From Clytia hemisphaerica (taxonomy: Eukaryota; Cnidaria; Hydrozoa; Leptothecata; Clytiidae), in the NCBI GenBank assembly GCA_902728285.1, contig CACVBU010000572.1, positions 606,892 to 670,891 on the forward strand: a stretch of 64,000 nt of DNA, in the 5' to 3' direction. The position numbers and the translations under genes are program-made. Below, piece by piece: positions 35,301 to 43,900 of the stretch (positions within the stretch are counted from its first letter, which is position 1; each line of letters opens with the position of its first letter). A model generated the notes under the pieces. That model saw only the letters and a program-made list of their open reading frames with translations. It made no database searches and had not been told where the DNA came from.

Positions 35301-35314
35301 AACCAGTTGAGTGA
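8361..35314 (+). CDS. LRPPRC: LRPPRC orthologue (leucine-rich PPR-motif protein), 24 exons, 5' end not found
   Basis: Mitochondrial pentatricopeptide-repeat protein. In characterised animals it partners SLIRP and stabilises and aids translation of mitochondrial mRNAs. Exons inferred from GT-AG sites with consistent phase throughout: 8361-8486, 8766-8893, 9088-9146, 10172-10258, 11595-11633, 11929-12016, 12138-12440, 22930-23041, 23445-23546, 23986-24043, 24897-24969, 25530-25617, 26085-26148, 27419-27446, 27672-27711, 28056-28144, 28332-28412, 28920-29472, 31618-31720, 32505-32635, 33721-33839, 34280-34378, 34769-34856, 35148-35314 (TGA). They join to about 940 codons of repeated helical-hairpin PPR units; the first reads EQAFHFIKSCG and the last VDEPVE. 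From memory the human protein is about 1,394 aa, so the mitochondrial targeting peptide and first repeats lie in an unrecognised upstream exon. Exon 18 (553 nt) is the largest. Introns are loaded with MITEs; intron 7 alone is 10.5 kb. Family assignment rests on colinear similarity to vertebrate LRPPRC recalled from memory; a paralogous PPR protein is less likely. Confidence 0.88.
9375..10075. mobile_element. About 0.7-kb TIR element with GGGGTGT sub-repeats
   Basis: The ends GGTCCATGTACAAAA / TTTTGTACATGGACC are inverted and lie beside G/C runs. The interior has direct repeats of TACTATACAGGGGGTGTCAG type. LRPPRC intron 3. Confidence 0.75.
10285..11401 (+). mobile_element. GGACCTACC-family element, copy A
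   Basis: Begins GGACCTACCCCGGTGG, then AGGTCCTATAAATTAACC, then TTCGTCCG-type short tandem repeats, and ends GGTAGGTCC. Contains about 490-bp internal tandem units marked by GTGACGGAGCCCGATTTTCG (10441 and 10931). LRPPRC intron 4. Closely matches copy C at 30467-31472, including the right flank ATAAAAGTATCACTTGT, so the true 3' end is a little beyond 11401. Confidence 0.75.
13232..13696 (+). CDS. Small Cys/His protein encoded in the 13-16 kb transposon
   Basis: 154-aa ORF whose ATG lies 66 bp after the last of four 16-bp palindromes, so the palindromes are placed like promoter operators. The N-terminal half has a possible metal-binding set: C16, C18, H21, H32, then C61-x2-C64 and C73. The C-terminal half is Pro/Thr/Ser-rich and looks disordered. 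No name recognised. It could be a DNA-binding protein of the element that recognises the palindromes; that role is inferred from position only. Its 3' end overlaps the end of the convergent minus-strand ORF by 37 bp. Confidence 0.5.
   Translation: MKRRSCASESDFSKECKCIVHDKTVSSEKAWHIETSRVFRPVIIDELKKQNLLPERANFLCATCYGRYGKRLCPISSAFTRTDKSVEPLSNFIPPINPPTEQALNSTSPTVQPIETPDGSYPISSSNFSIRDALLQMINVLMNHSSDNLLIPHS
13660..14217 (-). CDS. Basic hypothetical ORF in the 13-16 kb transposon
   Basis: 185-codon minus-strand ORF. The N-terminal part has a short direct repeat (RPTSSITK twice). The centre is Lys/Arg-rich with KKRKLTQHQQ, resembling a nuclear localisation signal, and the C-terminus ends with a CxxC pair (NVCQLCG) after RARKRKMN. 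The N-terminus may be incomplete if upstream exons exist. Not recognised as a transposase. Convergent with the plus-strand Cys/His ORF. Confidence 0.4.
   Translation of the reverse strand: MVSTASPISSIINRPTSSITKDRPTSSITKEQIPSLDDFNVYKEDGTCVTSKKRKLTQHQQEIQASTPKDKVRGKRYQKRCENSFEAAKSRSNHINGLISKMRDLKFRTDDDTLIEHHRHFPNRPPQIIRYATNKHLFNADYNQTTKNMYDEPTLQELEASSPSRARKRKMNVCQLCGIKRLSDE
14645..15082 (-). pseudogene. HIRAN-domain-like coding region, interrupted by a frame change
   Basis: On the minus strand, residues WFVSGYHVF, then KYDPYAVLVK and VGRVPANL, match the conserved order of HIRAN domains (VSGYHVY, D-x-YAV-V, VGxVP). HIRAN modules bind 3' single-stranded DNA ends in HLTF and related helicases. 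After about LQVYLF the frame goes to a stop at 14790, while the continuation (NYTGKFEQGRPYDKNGGG, ending at 14645) lies in another frame. The break is therefore an indel or an unrecognised intron within the domain. A polypyrimidine tract ending in TAG (about 15083) suggests an exon start. Stand-alone HIRAN ORFs occur in many animal repeat elements, which fits its place inside the transposon. Confidence 0.6.
15694..15975. repeat. 30-bp minisatellite inside the transposon
   Basis: About nine imperfect tandem units of TTTAAATAGACGTTCGAATC plus AGTTTGTCCC, with one partial shorter variant containing ATTAAACAGACATTCG. It lies between the HIRAN region and the right-end palindromes. Confidence 0.85.
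16411..18017 (+). mobile_element. GGACCTACC-family element, copy B, three tandem internal units
   Basis: Begins GGACCTACCCCGGTGGGCTG with a perfect GGACCTAC/GTAGGTCC stem, has TTCGTTCGTTCGTCCG repeats, and ends GGTAGGTCC. About 490-bp units repeat near 16560, 17045 and 17525, rich in CCGGAAATATGCCGG palindromes. Starts 29 bp after the 3.4-kb transposon and ends about 20 bp before the LINE ORF. LRPPRC intron 7. Confidence 0.75.
18038..20767 (-). mobile_element. Non-LTR retrotransposon ORF2 (APE endonuclease + reverse transcriptase), CR1/Jockey-like
   Basis: Uninterrupted 909-codon minus-strand ORF. The endonuclease shows IQET (residues 41-44), GDLNC (146-150) and SDHTPV (221-226). The reverse transcriptase shows APGVDG (465-470), NYRPITLL (524-531), SGFR (561-564), QGSCLSP (655-661) and the catalytic FADD (682-685), followed by a C-terminal region without an obvious RNase H. 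The first roughly 28 residues do not resemble the usual endonuclease start, so the copy is probably 5'-truncated just before the APE domain and ORF1 is absent. The open frame over 2.7 kb implies recent insertion. It lies in LRPPRC intron 7, antisense to the gene. Clade assignment (CR1/Jockey group) is from motif style only. Confidence 0.9.
21253..22767. mobile_element. Outer TIR element of about 1.5 kb with nested insertions
   Basis: The inverted ends share AATTGCAGAAAAATCATACA (left) and its complement (right). The CCCGTCC/GGACGGG word recurs. Interrupted by the TTAA-flanked MITE at 21379-22000 and by a C/G-run segment at about 22390-22715. LRPPRC intron 7. Confidence 0.75.
21379..22000. mobile_element. 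piggyBac-like MITE with TTAA ends
   Basis: Ends TTAACCCTTTGAGTGCC and GGCACTTAAAGGGTTAA; TTAA is the insertion target of piggyBac elements, and CCCTTTGNGTGCC-like termini are common in their MITEs. A GTCGTATATATACGAC palindrome lies inside at 21966. No transposase. Confidence 0.85.
24333..24490. repeat. Short MITE, AGCTGGAGTTTTTACAAG ends (copy 1)
   Basis: Inverted ends AGCTGGAGTTTTTACAAG / CTTGTAAAAACTCCAGCT. Second copy at 61335-61470. LRPPRC intron 10. Confidence 0.8.
25135..25380. repeat. MITE, CAGGGGGGTGGACGAAC ends (copy 1)
   Basis: GTGGACGAAC at the left and GTTCGTCCA at the right with G-runs. Related copy at 31760-31975. LRPPRC intron 11. Confidence 0.65.
26550..27175. repeat. 626-bp fold-back, CGGGTGACCCACGAAAAAGT ends
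   Basis: Ends CGGGTGACCCACGAAAAAGT and the inverted copy finishing GGGTCACCCG at 27175. Arms of about 300 bp are near-identical inverted. LRPPRC intron 13. Confidence 0.88.
28440..28702 (+). mobile_element. tRNA-derived SINE with 9-bp target duplication
   Basis: The 5' head is tRNA-like: box A TAGCTCAGTCAG, then CTTACAAG in the anticodon-loop position (TAC, valine-like), then box B GGTTCGATCCCC. The body runs to 28702 without a long A tail. ATGATTGTC flanks both sides (28431-28439 and 28703-28711), a clean target-site duplication. It is inserted in LRPPRC intron 17 in sense orientation. Confidence 0.9.
29508..30372. mobile_element. C-tract TIR element of about 0.86 kb
   Basis: TCATAGAGTGCAG at the left and CTGCATTCTATGA at the right are inverted. 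AGCCCCCC runs are frequent near both ends. No gene. LRPPRC intron 18, just upstream of copy C. Confidence 0.75.
30467..31472 (+). mobile_element. GGACCTACC-family element, copy C
   Basis: Same architecture as copy A: GGACCTACCCCGGTGGGGTG, TATAAATTAACCTG, TTCGTTCG tract, internal units with GACGGAGC, ending GGTAGGTCC. In LRPPRC intron 18, same orientation as the gene. Confidence 0.75.
31760..31975. repeat. MITE, GGGGGTGGACGAACC ends (copy 2)
   Basis: CATACAGGGGGTGGACGAAC at the left, GTTCGTCCTGCCCCCC at the right; inverted relative of 25135-25380. Begins about 40 bp after an LRPPRC exon. Confidence 0.65.
32738..32881. repeat. Palindromic MITE, CCTTATCGG family
   Basis: TAGATCTTATCGGAGTTTTT against AAAAACTCCGATAAGGTCTA. 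Relative at 33501-33676. LRPPRC intron 20. Confidence 0.8.
33501..33676. repeat. Palindromic MITE, CCTTATCGG family, fuller copy
   Basis: TAGACCTTATCGAAGTTTTT against the inverted AAAAACTCCGATAAGGTCTA. The arms include AAAAAAGCGATGCATTGTGG in both orientations. Same intron as the copy at 32738-32881. Confidence 0.85.
34036..34180. repeat. Palindromic MITE, TTATCGGGGAAAAC family copy 1
   Basis: CTTATCGGGGAAAACTTCGT against AGTTTTCCCCGATAAG, with TTTTTCCCCGGCGAAA inside. LRPPRC intron 21. Copy 2 at 39060-39169. Confidence 0.8.
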
Positions 35315-35687
35315 AAAAGGTTTCGTGATATAAAATGAATTATTAAAGAAGGCGGAGTACAGCATTTCACGCGAGAAAACTGATCTCCAGCAGTTCAACA
35401 CGTTGACTTTTACATCAAAGAGTCATTGAATGTTGAACCTACCATAAAATTGACAAACATTCGCCAAATTTTTATTGAACTCTTTTAAACGCGTTTAAAT
35501 TGGTGAGATGGAACTCATATTACTTTAAATTGCAAGTACACAACGTGCACTCATAAAAACGATATCGGATGTTAAAGCTATCAGAAACAGTAATGAAATG
35601 ACCAAATAGTCCCAAGTTGTTATTTTTATTACCATTTACGTCAGATTTGGTACGTGCGATGTTTTTTCATTTTCCACATGTATACGT

Positions 35688-35772
35688 AGTTTAGGTATAA
35701 ACTTATTTCTTTTTTATTATTTTTGTTGGCGAAACAAAAATCATAAAAAAGAAATAAGTTTATACCTAAACT
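35688..35772. repeat. 85-bp near-perfect palindrome
   Basis: AGTTTAGGTATAAACTTATT, a central loop at GTTGGCG, and the exact reverse complement ending CCTAAACT. It lies about 370 bp after the LRPPRC stop, so it is probably in the 3' UTR or just past it. Confidence 0.85.
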
Positions 35773-36596
35773 ATTTAATACGTTTTACAATCGTGTTCAA
35801 AGTAGCAATCTATACTTAAAGCATTCACAAAGAAAATGTAATCACAACCAAAAGATTTCAAAAGATTTCATCAATTTTCAAGATTAATTTCCTCCTTTGT
35901 CTCTGTGAATGTCGTCGACAAATCATTTATGAATGTTGAAAGAATGTTCCTCGTGCACTAGGTATTATTTTAGTTCCATTTTGTTTGTAAAAGTTTGAGA
36001 TGTTTTGTATCAAGTATATTATATTATGAAAAAGAATTTAATTTTCTATAGAACCGAGATGAATCTTAAATCTTTAATTTTTACCTCTTCTCGGCCAAGA
36101 AAACCATGATGAATGAAAATTCAGGTTCAAATATACAAACACCTTCACTTCTATGACAAAAATACCATCGTCAAAAAGTTTTCTCGCTGAACTCGTCCTT
36201 ATCTGGCACCCGATGTAGAAATTTTCTTCCAACACGCTAAAGCTCTGAAGGTCGGGAAAATTTTCAACATCTGGAAGAAATACATTACGGAATTTCGCCT
36301 GACCGCGTAATTTTTTAGAAAAATGGGCCCGAGTGCAATTTGGACAGGGAAGGTGTCATGGCCGACAAAATTTGGGTCAGAAAAAACTTCAAAAGGTTTC
36401 ACGAAATAAATTCAAATACAAAACTTTTTGGAGAAGGAATCATGCAAAATATTATCATTCTTTTCACAAGGAGGGCATGTAGAAATACTCAAATAAGTAT
36501 TTTTCCTTCTTTAAACTGATCACAGAAGCAAAAACAAATTAGAAATAACATTGTACACAAAAAAGCCTGAAAGAAGAGAAAAGTCATACACGTTTT

Positions 36597-36956
36597 TTTT
36601 TTTATTAGAACCTAGTTTATAAGAACATATAGGCTGAAATTCGTCGAAAAATTAAGAACATCTTAAGAACATGCTCAGCCTCAGTTTGGAAAAAAATGAC
36701 AAGAAACTACAATTTTTTCCTCTTTTTAAGCAGTTTTAACCGAATTTAGGGGTGGATCTTCAAAAGTCAAGAGTCAAATATTGTCCAAATTTTGCCAAAT
36801 TTAAGTGCTCTTTATTTTGTATCATATTGTCGATTTAGAGTAGTCTGAAAAATTAAGAACGCATTTAAGAACATTTTAGGCTGAAAATTGTTAAAAAAAT
36901 AAGCACATCCAGGCTCAGCCAAATTTTAGGTGTTCTAATAAAAAAAAAAACGTGTA
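36597..36956. repeat. 360-bp TIR element, TACACG termini
   Basis: TACACGTTTTTTTTTTTATT against AATAAAAAAAAAAACGTGTA. The interior repeats TTAAGAACAT and AGGCTGA words. Intergenic, non-coding. Confidence 0.75.
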
Positions 36957-37799
36957 ATCAGCATCTATAAATAACACTAAAAGAAAAACTAAAGCTATAG
37001 AAAATGAATACTAACCCTCAATGAACACTTTTGTGAAGTTTAATAAAGATTTTATCCAAACAACTTCAGTTCTGGACCACTGAAGTCGGTTTGTCAGTTG
37101 TCGGCCGGTGGACAACAGTTATATTTGGAGGACGGTCTAAGATAGATAACAACATGAAAGTTACTGATAAAAACCTAAGCCCATAGGAACATACCTGCTT
37201 TAGTTTCTTTGGTCTTTGAATGGTATAAAATTTGAGAAAGTGCAGGAAAAATCAGCCATCAAAACAAACAAAAACAAAAGTTATGATTATCAACTTTTCT
37301 GTGGTAGAAACACATTTTTTGGGTTGGTGCACATACAGAAATTACACTTGATACTAAAACTAATATTCAGGGAGTGAAAAGTACAGTTAAACTACAAAAA
37401 ATCCATCAAAAGAAACCAAAAACAACCATAACAGCACACATTTTTTGAAAATTACATCAGCCATGTTGTTTGTAATTTTTGCCGACATACTCATGACGTG
37501 GTAACTAACGACAGTGATTTGACGGTCTTTTTGAGGCGCCAGATCTCAAAAAAACAATTTTTGAGCGTTCAGCACGGCCCCGAAAATGAGGGCTAAACTT
37601 ATGTCGGCACATCAATGGATGACTACTATTTCTCTCCGATGGTATATTGGCCCGCTCCTTTAGAGCTTTAGCGTGGGCGGCCGCCAATACGCCATCGGAA
37701 TATCAGATAAAACTCGTCCCCATCGTAAACATGATTACCCTTAATTTCTCAGATGATAGATTAAGGGGTGTGCAAACAAAATGATTTTATTATAGATGC

Positions 37800-37910
37800 A
37801 TACCGGCGTGGAACCAGCTCCCAAAAAATGTTGTTAATGCTAAGTCAATCAAAGCATTTAAAGAAGAACTGACTCAGGCATGGATAAAGCACCCGTTGCG
37901 TTACGTAACG
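37800..37910 (+). pseudogene. LINE reverse-transcriptase C-terminal remnant
   Basis: A short frame reads IPAWNQLPKNVV, then SIKAFKEELTQAW, a pattern typical of the extreme C-terminus of CR1/L2-like LINE ORF2 proteins (WN-LP--VV---S---FK--L---W). No upstream RT domain is present, so this is a fossil 3' end in the LRPPRC-numb intergenic region. Confidence 0.6.
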
Positions 37911-39059
37911 TACCTTTTTCTAATCTTTTTCTGAACCATTTTCAAGAGCGCTTTGAAATCTAACAATCGTTCTCTAATTTTCTATTTTTCAAAGCTATTT
38001 TAAAGTCTTTCAACGACTCGAATGTCTGTCCACGATAATATGAATTAAAAGATACCTTGACTTTCAAAAAACCTCTACCATTTTCAACCTTTTTTTTGAA
38101 GTATATTCAGATTGTATGTTATTTTTCCTTGGATTTGGAAAATAAAAGAAATTGATCGATTTCCCTCGTCCCAAATACAAAGAAATGCGTTTTATTTATA
38201 ATTTTCCTTAAATACAACATAATTGTTTTACGGTTATTTTCCTTGAGAGATATAAAACATTTTCTTTACATAATTTCCCTTGGAAAATACATGGAAACGT
38301 TTTAGTCAATCAATCCACTCAATATATACAAGAAAATATTACTGTTCATTTTTCTTTTAAAATGCAAGAAATCGTTTACAAATTTCTCAAAAATGATAGC
38401 GAGTGAAGCGAAAGTCATCATGGTAAAGAGCCGTCTCGGACGACGTTGAGACGGCCAGTTAATAATGAGGTGAGAGGTTTTGTATCGAAACACATGGTTT
38501 TGTGTAAAAATCCCTAAATTCAAAGGATTTTCGCTTTCGGGAGCTTTAAATTTATCGGCTTTTAAACAATCCATATTTTTCAAAAAGTCGAGAGAGAAAA
38601 TCACTAAAAGTCCAACTGATTAAAAAAAATTAATTGACGTTTTTGAATAGTGCAACCTAGTCCCATTATTGTCCTTTAAGTGCTGGTAAATTACGATGCT
38701 AGGTAACGTAGCTAGAAATAAAAACCAAACTAACCCGCAGTCAATTTAAAAAATGTTTGACCTTTTTTACAGTAGAGCATTTTATGATGCTGTCAATATT
38801 ATTTTTTTCAAATTCAATTCTACCGGACAACTGGACCTCTCTGACTAATAGGATCATATCAGGTTTATATTATCCCGGCACCATTACAGCTCACGATACT
38901 TTCAAAAGTTGTCCTGGCTAATGCACTGCATACACTCTTATGCTTATCTCCCCCAGTCTTTTCAAACCTTGAATATCTGCTGACGGCACAGAAAAATTAC
39001 AGTTTTTGGACATTTTTGCCCATCGCTTCCAATTCTATTCAGATGGATAAGTTGAAATT

Positions 39060-39169
39060 TACCTTATCGGGGAAAACTTCGTCGGGGAAAGTTTTCGTCA
39101 GGGAAAAATATTCGTCACTTGGCCAAAATTTCGTCACTTTTCCCCGACGAAGTTTTCCCTGATAAGGTA
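39060..39169. repeat. Palindromic MITE, TTATCGGGGAAAAC family copy 2
   Basis: TACCTTATCGGGGAAAACTT against the inverted AAGTTTTCCCTGATAAGGTA. Intergenic. Confidence 0.8.
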
Positions 39170-40813
39170 TTTTGAGAACTTTTTTTGGCAGATTAATCTA
39201 ATAGTTTCATAAACTTTGATGTGGTTTTTTATTTTTTTGGTATTTTTACAAAATTATAACAATATTCTCTAGTCTGCTTCACTGGACTCGACGCCATCAA
39301 AATAATTAGAAAGCAAGGTTCTGATAAATCGCTTCAATAATAAAATGATCAAAAAAGAATTTAGAACTTTATGAATCGATTACGTTTCTGTTGGTTCTGC
39401 TCATCCTCTAGCGAAAAAGGTTTTTTAAAGATATATTTCTATATAGGAAGTAAATCTATAGATGTCTATGATTAAGACTAAGTAATCTTTATTTGGAATT
39501 ATAGCAACTAAGTACTTTATGTTTTGAAGGTGAAACCTGATTCAACAGGAATGGACGAGTACAAATCACTTTATGCCCACAATAGACTTTCGAAATACGC
39601 TTTATGCAGTATCAAACCAACGGTTAAAAACAAACATTTGGGTAGACCTTGTCCATAAAAAAACAATAATGACAGAGATTGTTTATGAGAAAACTATAAA
39701 TATTGTACATAATTAGATCATTACAATTTCAGTTAAAAATAATAATTAAAAGCATAAATGGAAGAACAAAATATAAATTCATGATTCGTGTAATTAGTGG
39801 TCATTTTGATTATCTTATTATATGTCAAAGTAAGACTACGTGGTCACAAAATGTATTTTTTTCGTTTGAGTGAAGAGTGTATTAAAATGACAAAGCTTAA
39901 GAAAAAAAAGAAGATTCACATAGATGATAAAGTTGAAACAAAAAGAACTTCCGAATCTTGACACGATGAGATCGAATTGAAAAAAAGAAAACAATTTCTG
40001 TTGAATAGATGGAAAAAATTAATAACAAAACCATTCTTGTTATCGATAACACCCAAAACATTCACCCAACACCGTCAAAACGAAAACTCCTTTTAAATTC
40101 CTTTAAAAAACTAAAACACATTATTTTGAAAAACAATTGTATTGTCAACATAACATTATAAAGTTAGTCAGTTAAAAAAAAGGGAAACCAAAAAAAATTA
40201 TCTATAAATTACTGTACGTAAAAAGGAGAATTAGCTGAAATGATAGATAAAAAAAAGTTCTGAAAACCAAGAAGCTCAATAAAAAAAAGACAAGTATCCC
40301 AAAAGATAACCCTATTATTTCATTGAAAAAGAAGGTTAGTTTGGTCTGGTTATCTCAATTAACTCAAAATATTATTATACAAAAAATGTATCCATGTAAA
40401 CACATTTAAAAACAATTATCGCGATCGTCATTAAAAGCATTTAATATACGATACGTTAAAATAAACAAAATTGTGATTTTATCATTATAAAAAACAAAAC
40501 AAAAAAACTGATAATACTAAAAGACTTAAAAAGTACAATCTAAATTTATCGACTTGCTTGTAAGAGAAGGCCTTGAGCAAACTCTATACTAGCTTCTCTA
40601 AAATAACACAAAATCTATACATAAAACAAGCGTGTAAAAATTTTCCATTTAAAACAAAATACAAAATAAAGATATCATGCTCCATACAAGAAAGAACACG
40701 GATTGCTGATGGAACTTTCATTTAAAAGAATTTTTCCAACATAAAGATTAAAATAGGTGCCATTTTCAATGTTCCCTTCATAATAATCCAACTCTAGACA
40801 TTCCTTATTCTAA

Positions 40814-40819
40814 TTTATT
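40814..40819 (-). terminator. Candidate poly(A) signal of numb
   Basis: TTTATT on the plus strand reads AATAAA on the minus strand, about 156 bp downstream of the numb stop codon. It is plausible as the poly(A) signal, but AATAAA is frequent in such AT-rich DNA. Confidence 0.35.
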
Positions 40820-40974
40820 AGTTTGAAAAGTATTTCCTCTGAAAGCACTACTTTTTGCGTCTGAGTGAATTCCACCTCGATTCAGCACCAGGTATGAGTA
40901 TACATATTATTATATATGTTAGCATTGTTATCCCTTTTGTTTTACACTTATGTGTGCCATAGTAGCCAAGTTTT

Positions 40975-43900
40975 TCATACAAATCTTTCAGTGAAAGGAT
41001 TAGCATTGTTAACAAATGGATTAGGACTTTGTTGTTCCGCGGCTGGAACTGGTTGAATGGGAGTGACTCCAGCCTGTTGTTGAATAACAAAAGGTTGCTG
41101 CGGTGTAGACATTACTGGCTGTTGACTGAAAGGGTTGGCTTGCGTTTGAACAGTCACAGTTGTATTTGTGGTGGCTGTAAATCCAGGTGTAGTGTTATTT
41201 AACCAGAATTCTTGTTCAGAATTTGGTGTCATGGGTGGGGGAGTAGTTGGTAGCCGAGGGGGTAATGGATCTTCTGTCAGAGCTTGGTAGGTAGATGACC
41301 CTGCAGATTTTTTAGCACGATATGGTAAAGAGGCGTGTCTTGTTAGTCCACCAATATCTGAGCCAGATCCACTCGGGCGTGGTCTTGGAGCAAATGCACT
41401 CGCTGGTGGTTGTTTTGATTGTGGTGTGGTTGGTGCTGGAGTTGCAGCTACACTAATATCAGCTGGGCCATTCATAGCACCTGATGTTGATGTATTGTTA
41501 AGCGTGTGGTTAGCTTTTTCTATTCTAGCAGTATATTCTGTTTCATTCAATTTTTGTAATGTGTCTACACTTTGTTGTGGAAGTTTTACACCATTTGGAC
41601 GACTTTCAAGCGTTTTTCTTGTTGAAGTTCCTCTCTATAAGTAAAATAATGCTCATTTTATTTAACACATTTTAAAATTTAAAAAGGCAGACAAATAGAC
41701 TAAAAATTCATTATTTCTTCAGAAAAAAGTATCCAATACTTCAAACATAAAATATTTTTAAATTTAGGAACACTGTAATTTAATTGAATTGAAATAAGGT
41801 TACACAAAAGAAAACAAACTATATATCAACAATCACCTGAAGGTTTTGCTGGTTCTGATTTTGTTGTTGTTTTTTGGCGAGACAGGCAGCAAAAGCACAA
41901 CCAACAGCGTGACTTATTCTTTCACCCTAAACAGGAAATGAAAAACAGATGTTAAGCATACATTTTTTTTTGAAACATTGGCGTAACTTACTATATAAAA
42001 AGATTAACTTATAAAACTTAACTTATTAAAAAGGACTAGCCGGTACCCGGCGTCGCACGCCGGTTTAGCTGTTTGCTGAACGCATTTAAAGTCCTTTGAG
42101 ATGTTGGGAAGGTGACTTAAACACGATGGAATCAAAATTATAAAGGGAAGAATTCTCTTCAAAGTTCGACTCTATCCCTCCCGGGTGACATATCTTTTAA
42201 CCAAACTTTGAAAAAGATTTTTGTTGCAAAAATGATCAGAAAACAGAAAGGGCATCATTCCCAAATTACACCATACCGGCGACCAGCAACGTCCGAGACG
42301 GCTCTGCAATTAGATTTTTTTTCTCGCTTCGCTTGCGTTATATTTGCCGTAGTTCTTGATGTTTAGGAAAACTTTGATGTCAAGATAAGCGGAGTGAAAT
42401 AATAGACATGACACGCGATTCTTCGAAAAAAAGGCAGCCCGGGGGAGGGGATACTTAGGCAAGAGAAGGGTATGGGTATGGGTATGTGCCAGCCTTAAAG
42501 GTGCCTTTTTTGAAACATGACAGTTTGAAAAATCGGAAAATCAAACTTCAGTCCCACTAAGAATTGGAAAAATAGGAAAATTTCAACTTTTTGCCCTTAG
42601 TAAGATAGAAATTTGGTCAAATTAGTTCCAAAAAGTGAATTAAAATTCACACAATTTCCCTTGTTTCTTCTCCTCTTTATTCTGCTAAGGGTCCGAGGGG
42701 CAGGGCCGAAAGTCAGCTCGCAACCATACTCCCCCCGGAAGGCAGCTAGGACACGCAGACAAAAAAGCGTGATAGATAGCTCAATTTTATGTTGCTTTTT
42801 TATGAAATAACTTCGTCATAACTTCAATAATTTTTCAAATTCAACAATGACTTAGATTTACAGCAAAATAATTATCGACATACATGTTTAAAGGTCCCTT
42901 TTTACGAAGAAGAATTCTGGTTTTTACCGCCTTTTGAATGTATTTTTAATGTTGCTGTTGTTCTAACAAACTTGTTATGTGATTCTTGTGTTTTATTTTA
43001 TATTTGTTCTTTTCTTTAACAGATTCTGTTTAAAAGATTTCTTTTGTTTTGAAAAGAATTCGAAGGTCTCAAATGAAATAAGGTCGTTAATTACATTCGA
43101 AAACATAAAACAAAAGAAAAGAAAGAAAAAAAAAGAAAAAGTCTAATCTATCAATCAAAACAAAGTCTTTATAAACGGCGCGAATCTGATTTAACACATT
43201 TGTGGAGCAAGAACAAAATAAAAGTCATCTTTTGGAAGAACAAAAACATTGCGTGCGAAAACGAAAGTAGCACAGACAGAAAGAAAGAAAGACGACAAAA
43301 CGACATACAGACTACCACTATTAATATATAGATGTTAAACTCAGAAGAACAAAACTTCAAATCATTTGAGCATGTGCCTAGAAGGTCAATTAATTTAGGT
43401 GTGAATTTTGATACTTCTAGACCAGACTCCCCCACTCGATACAATTGCAACTTTTTTTAATCGATGACTCATTGATAATCAATCGACTGATTGAATACTA
43501 ATTGATTCCGATAATCGATTGATTGGTTTGGATATTGAATGATTCCGATAATCGAAAGACAATTGAACTCATTCTGAAATCAAGACTTACTGAATCCTTT
43601 ATGCCTTTGAAGGAATGACAAAGCCATCTTCTTGAAGTCCCATCTCGACAGATGTAAGAGAACAATTTTTCATCGTGTGGATCAGGAGTACAAAATGAAA
43701 CTTTTTCTATGACCTGGTCAACCACAAGTGACTGAAAACCAAAGTATTCAAAAACACAATATAAGTTTGGCACCGAAAATTGGGGGTCTTAGGCAATGGT
43801 CATTTATATGTCAAACTAAGCATATTAGGATGTAGATTTCAGAGCTGCCTGTTAATAAAATTAATCTTATGTCTATTTTGAAAAATTAGGAAGAAAGTGC

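Larger units (their letters stand above)
35315..40813. other. LRPPRC-numb convergent intergenic region, no gene seen
   Basis: Between the LRPPRC stop and the likely numb poly(A) site I find only repeats (35688, 36597, 37800, 39060, all listed) and AT-rich DNA. No ORF here has recognisable similarity or splice-linked extension. Confidence 0.6.
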
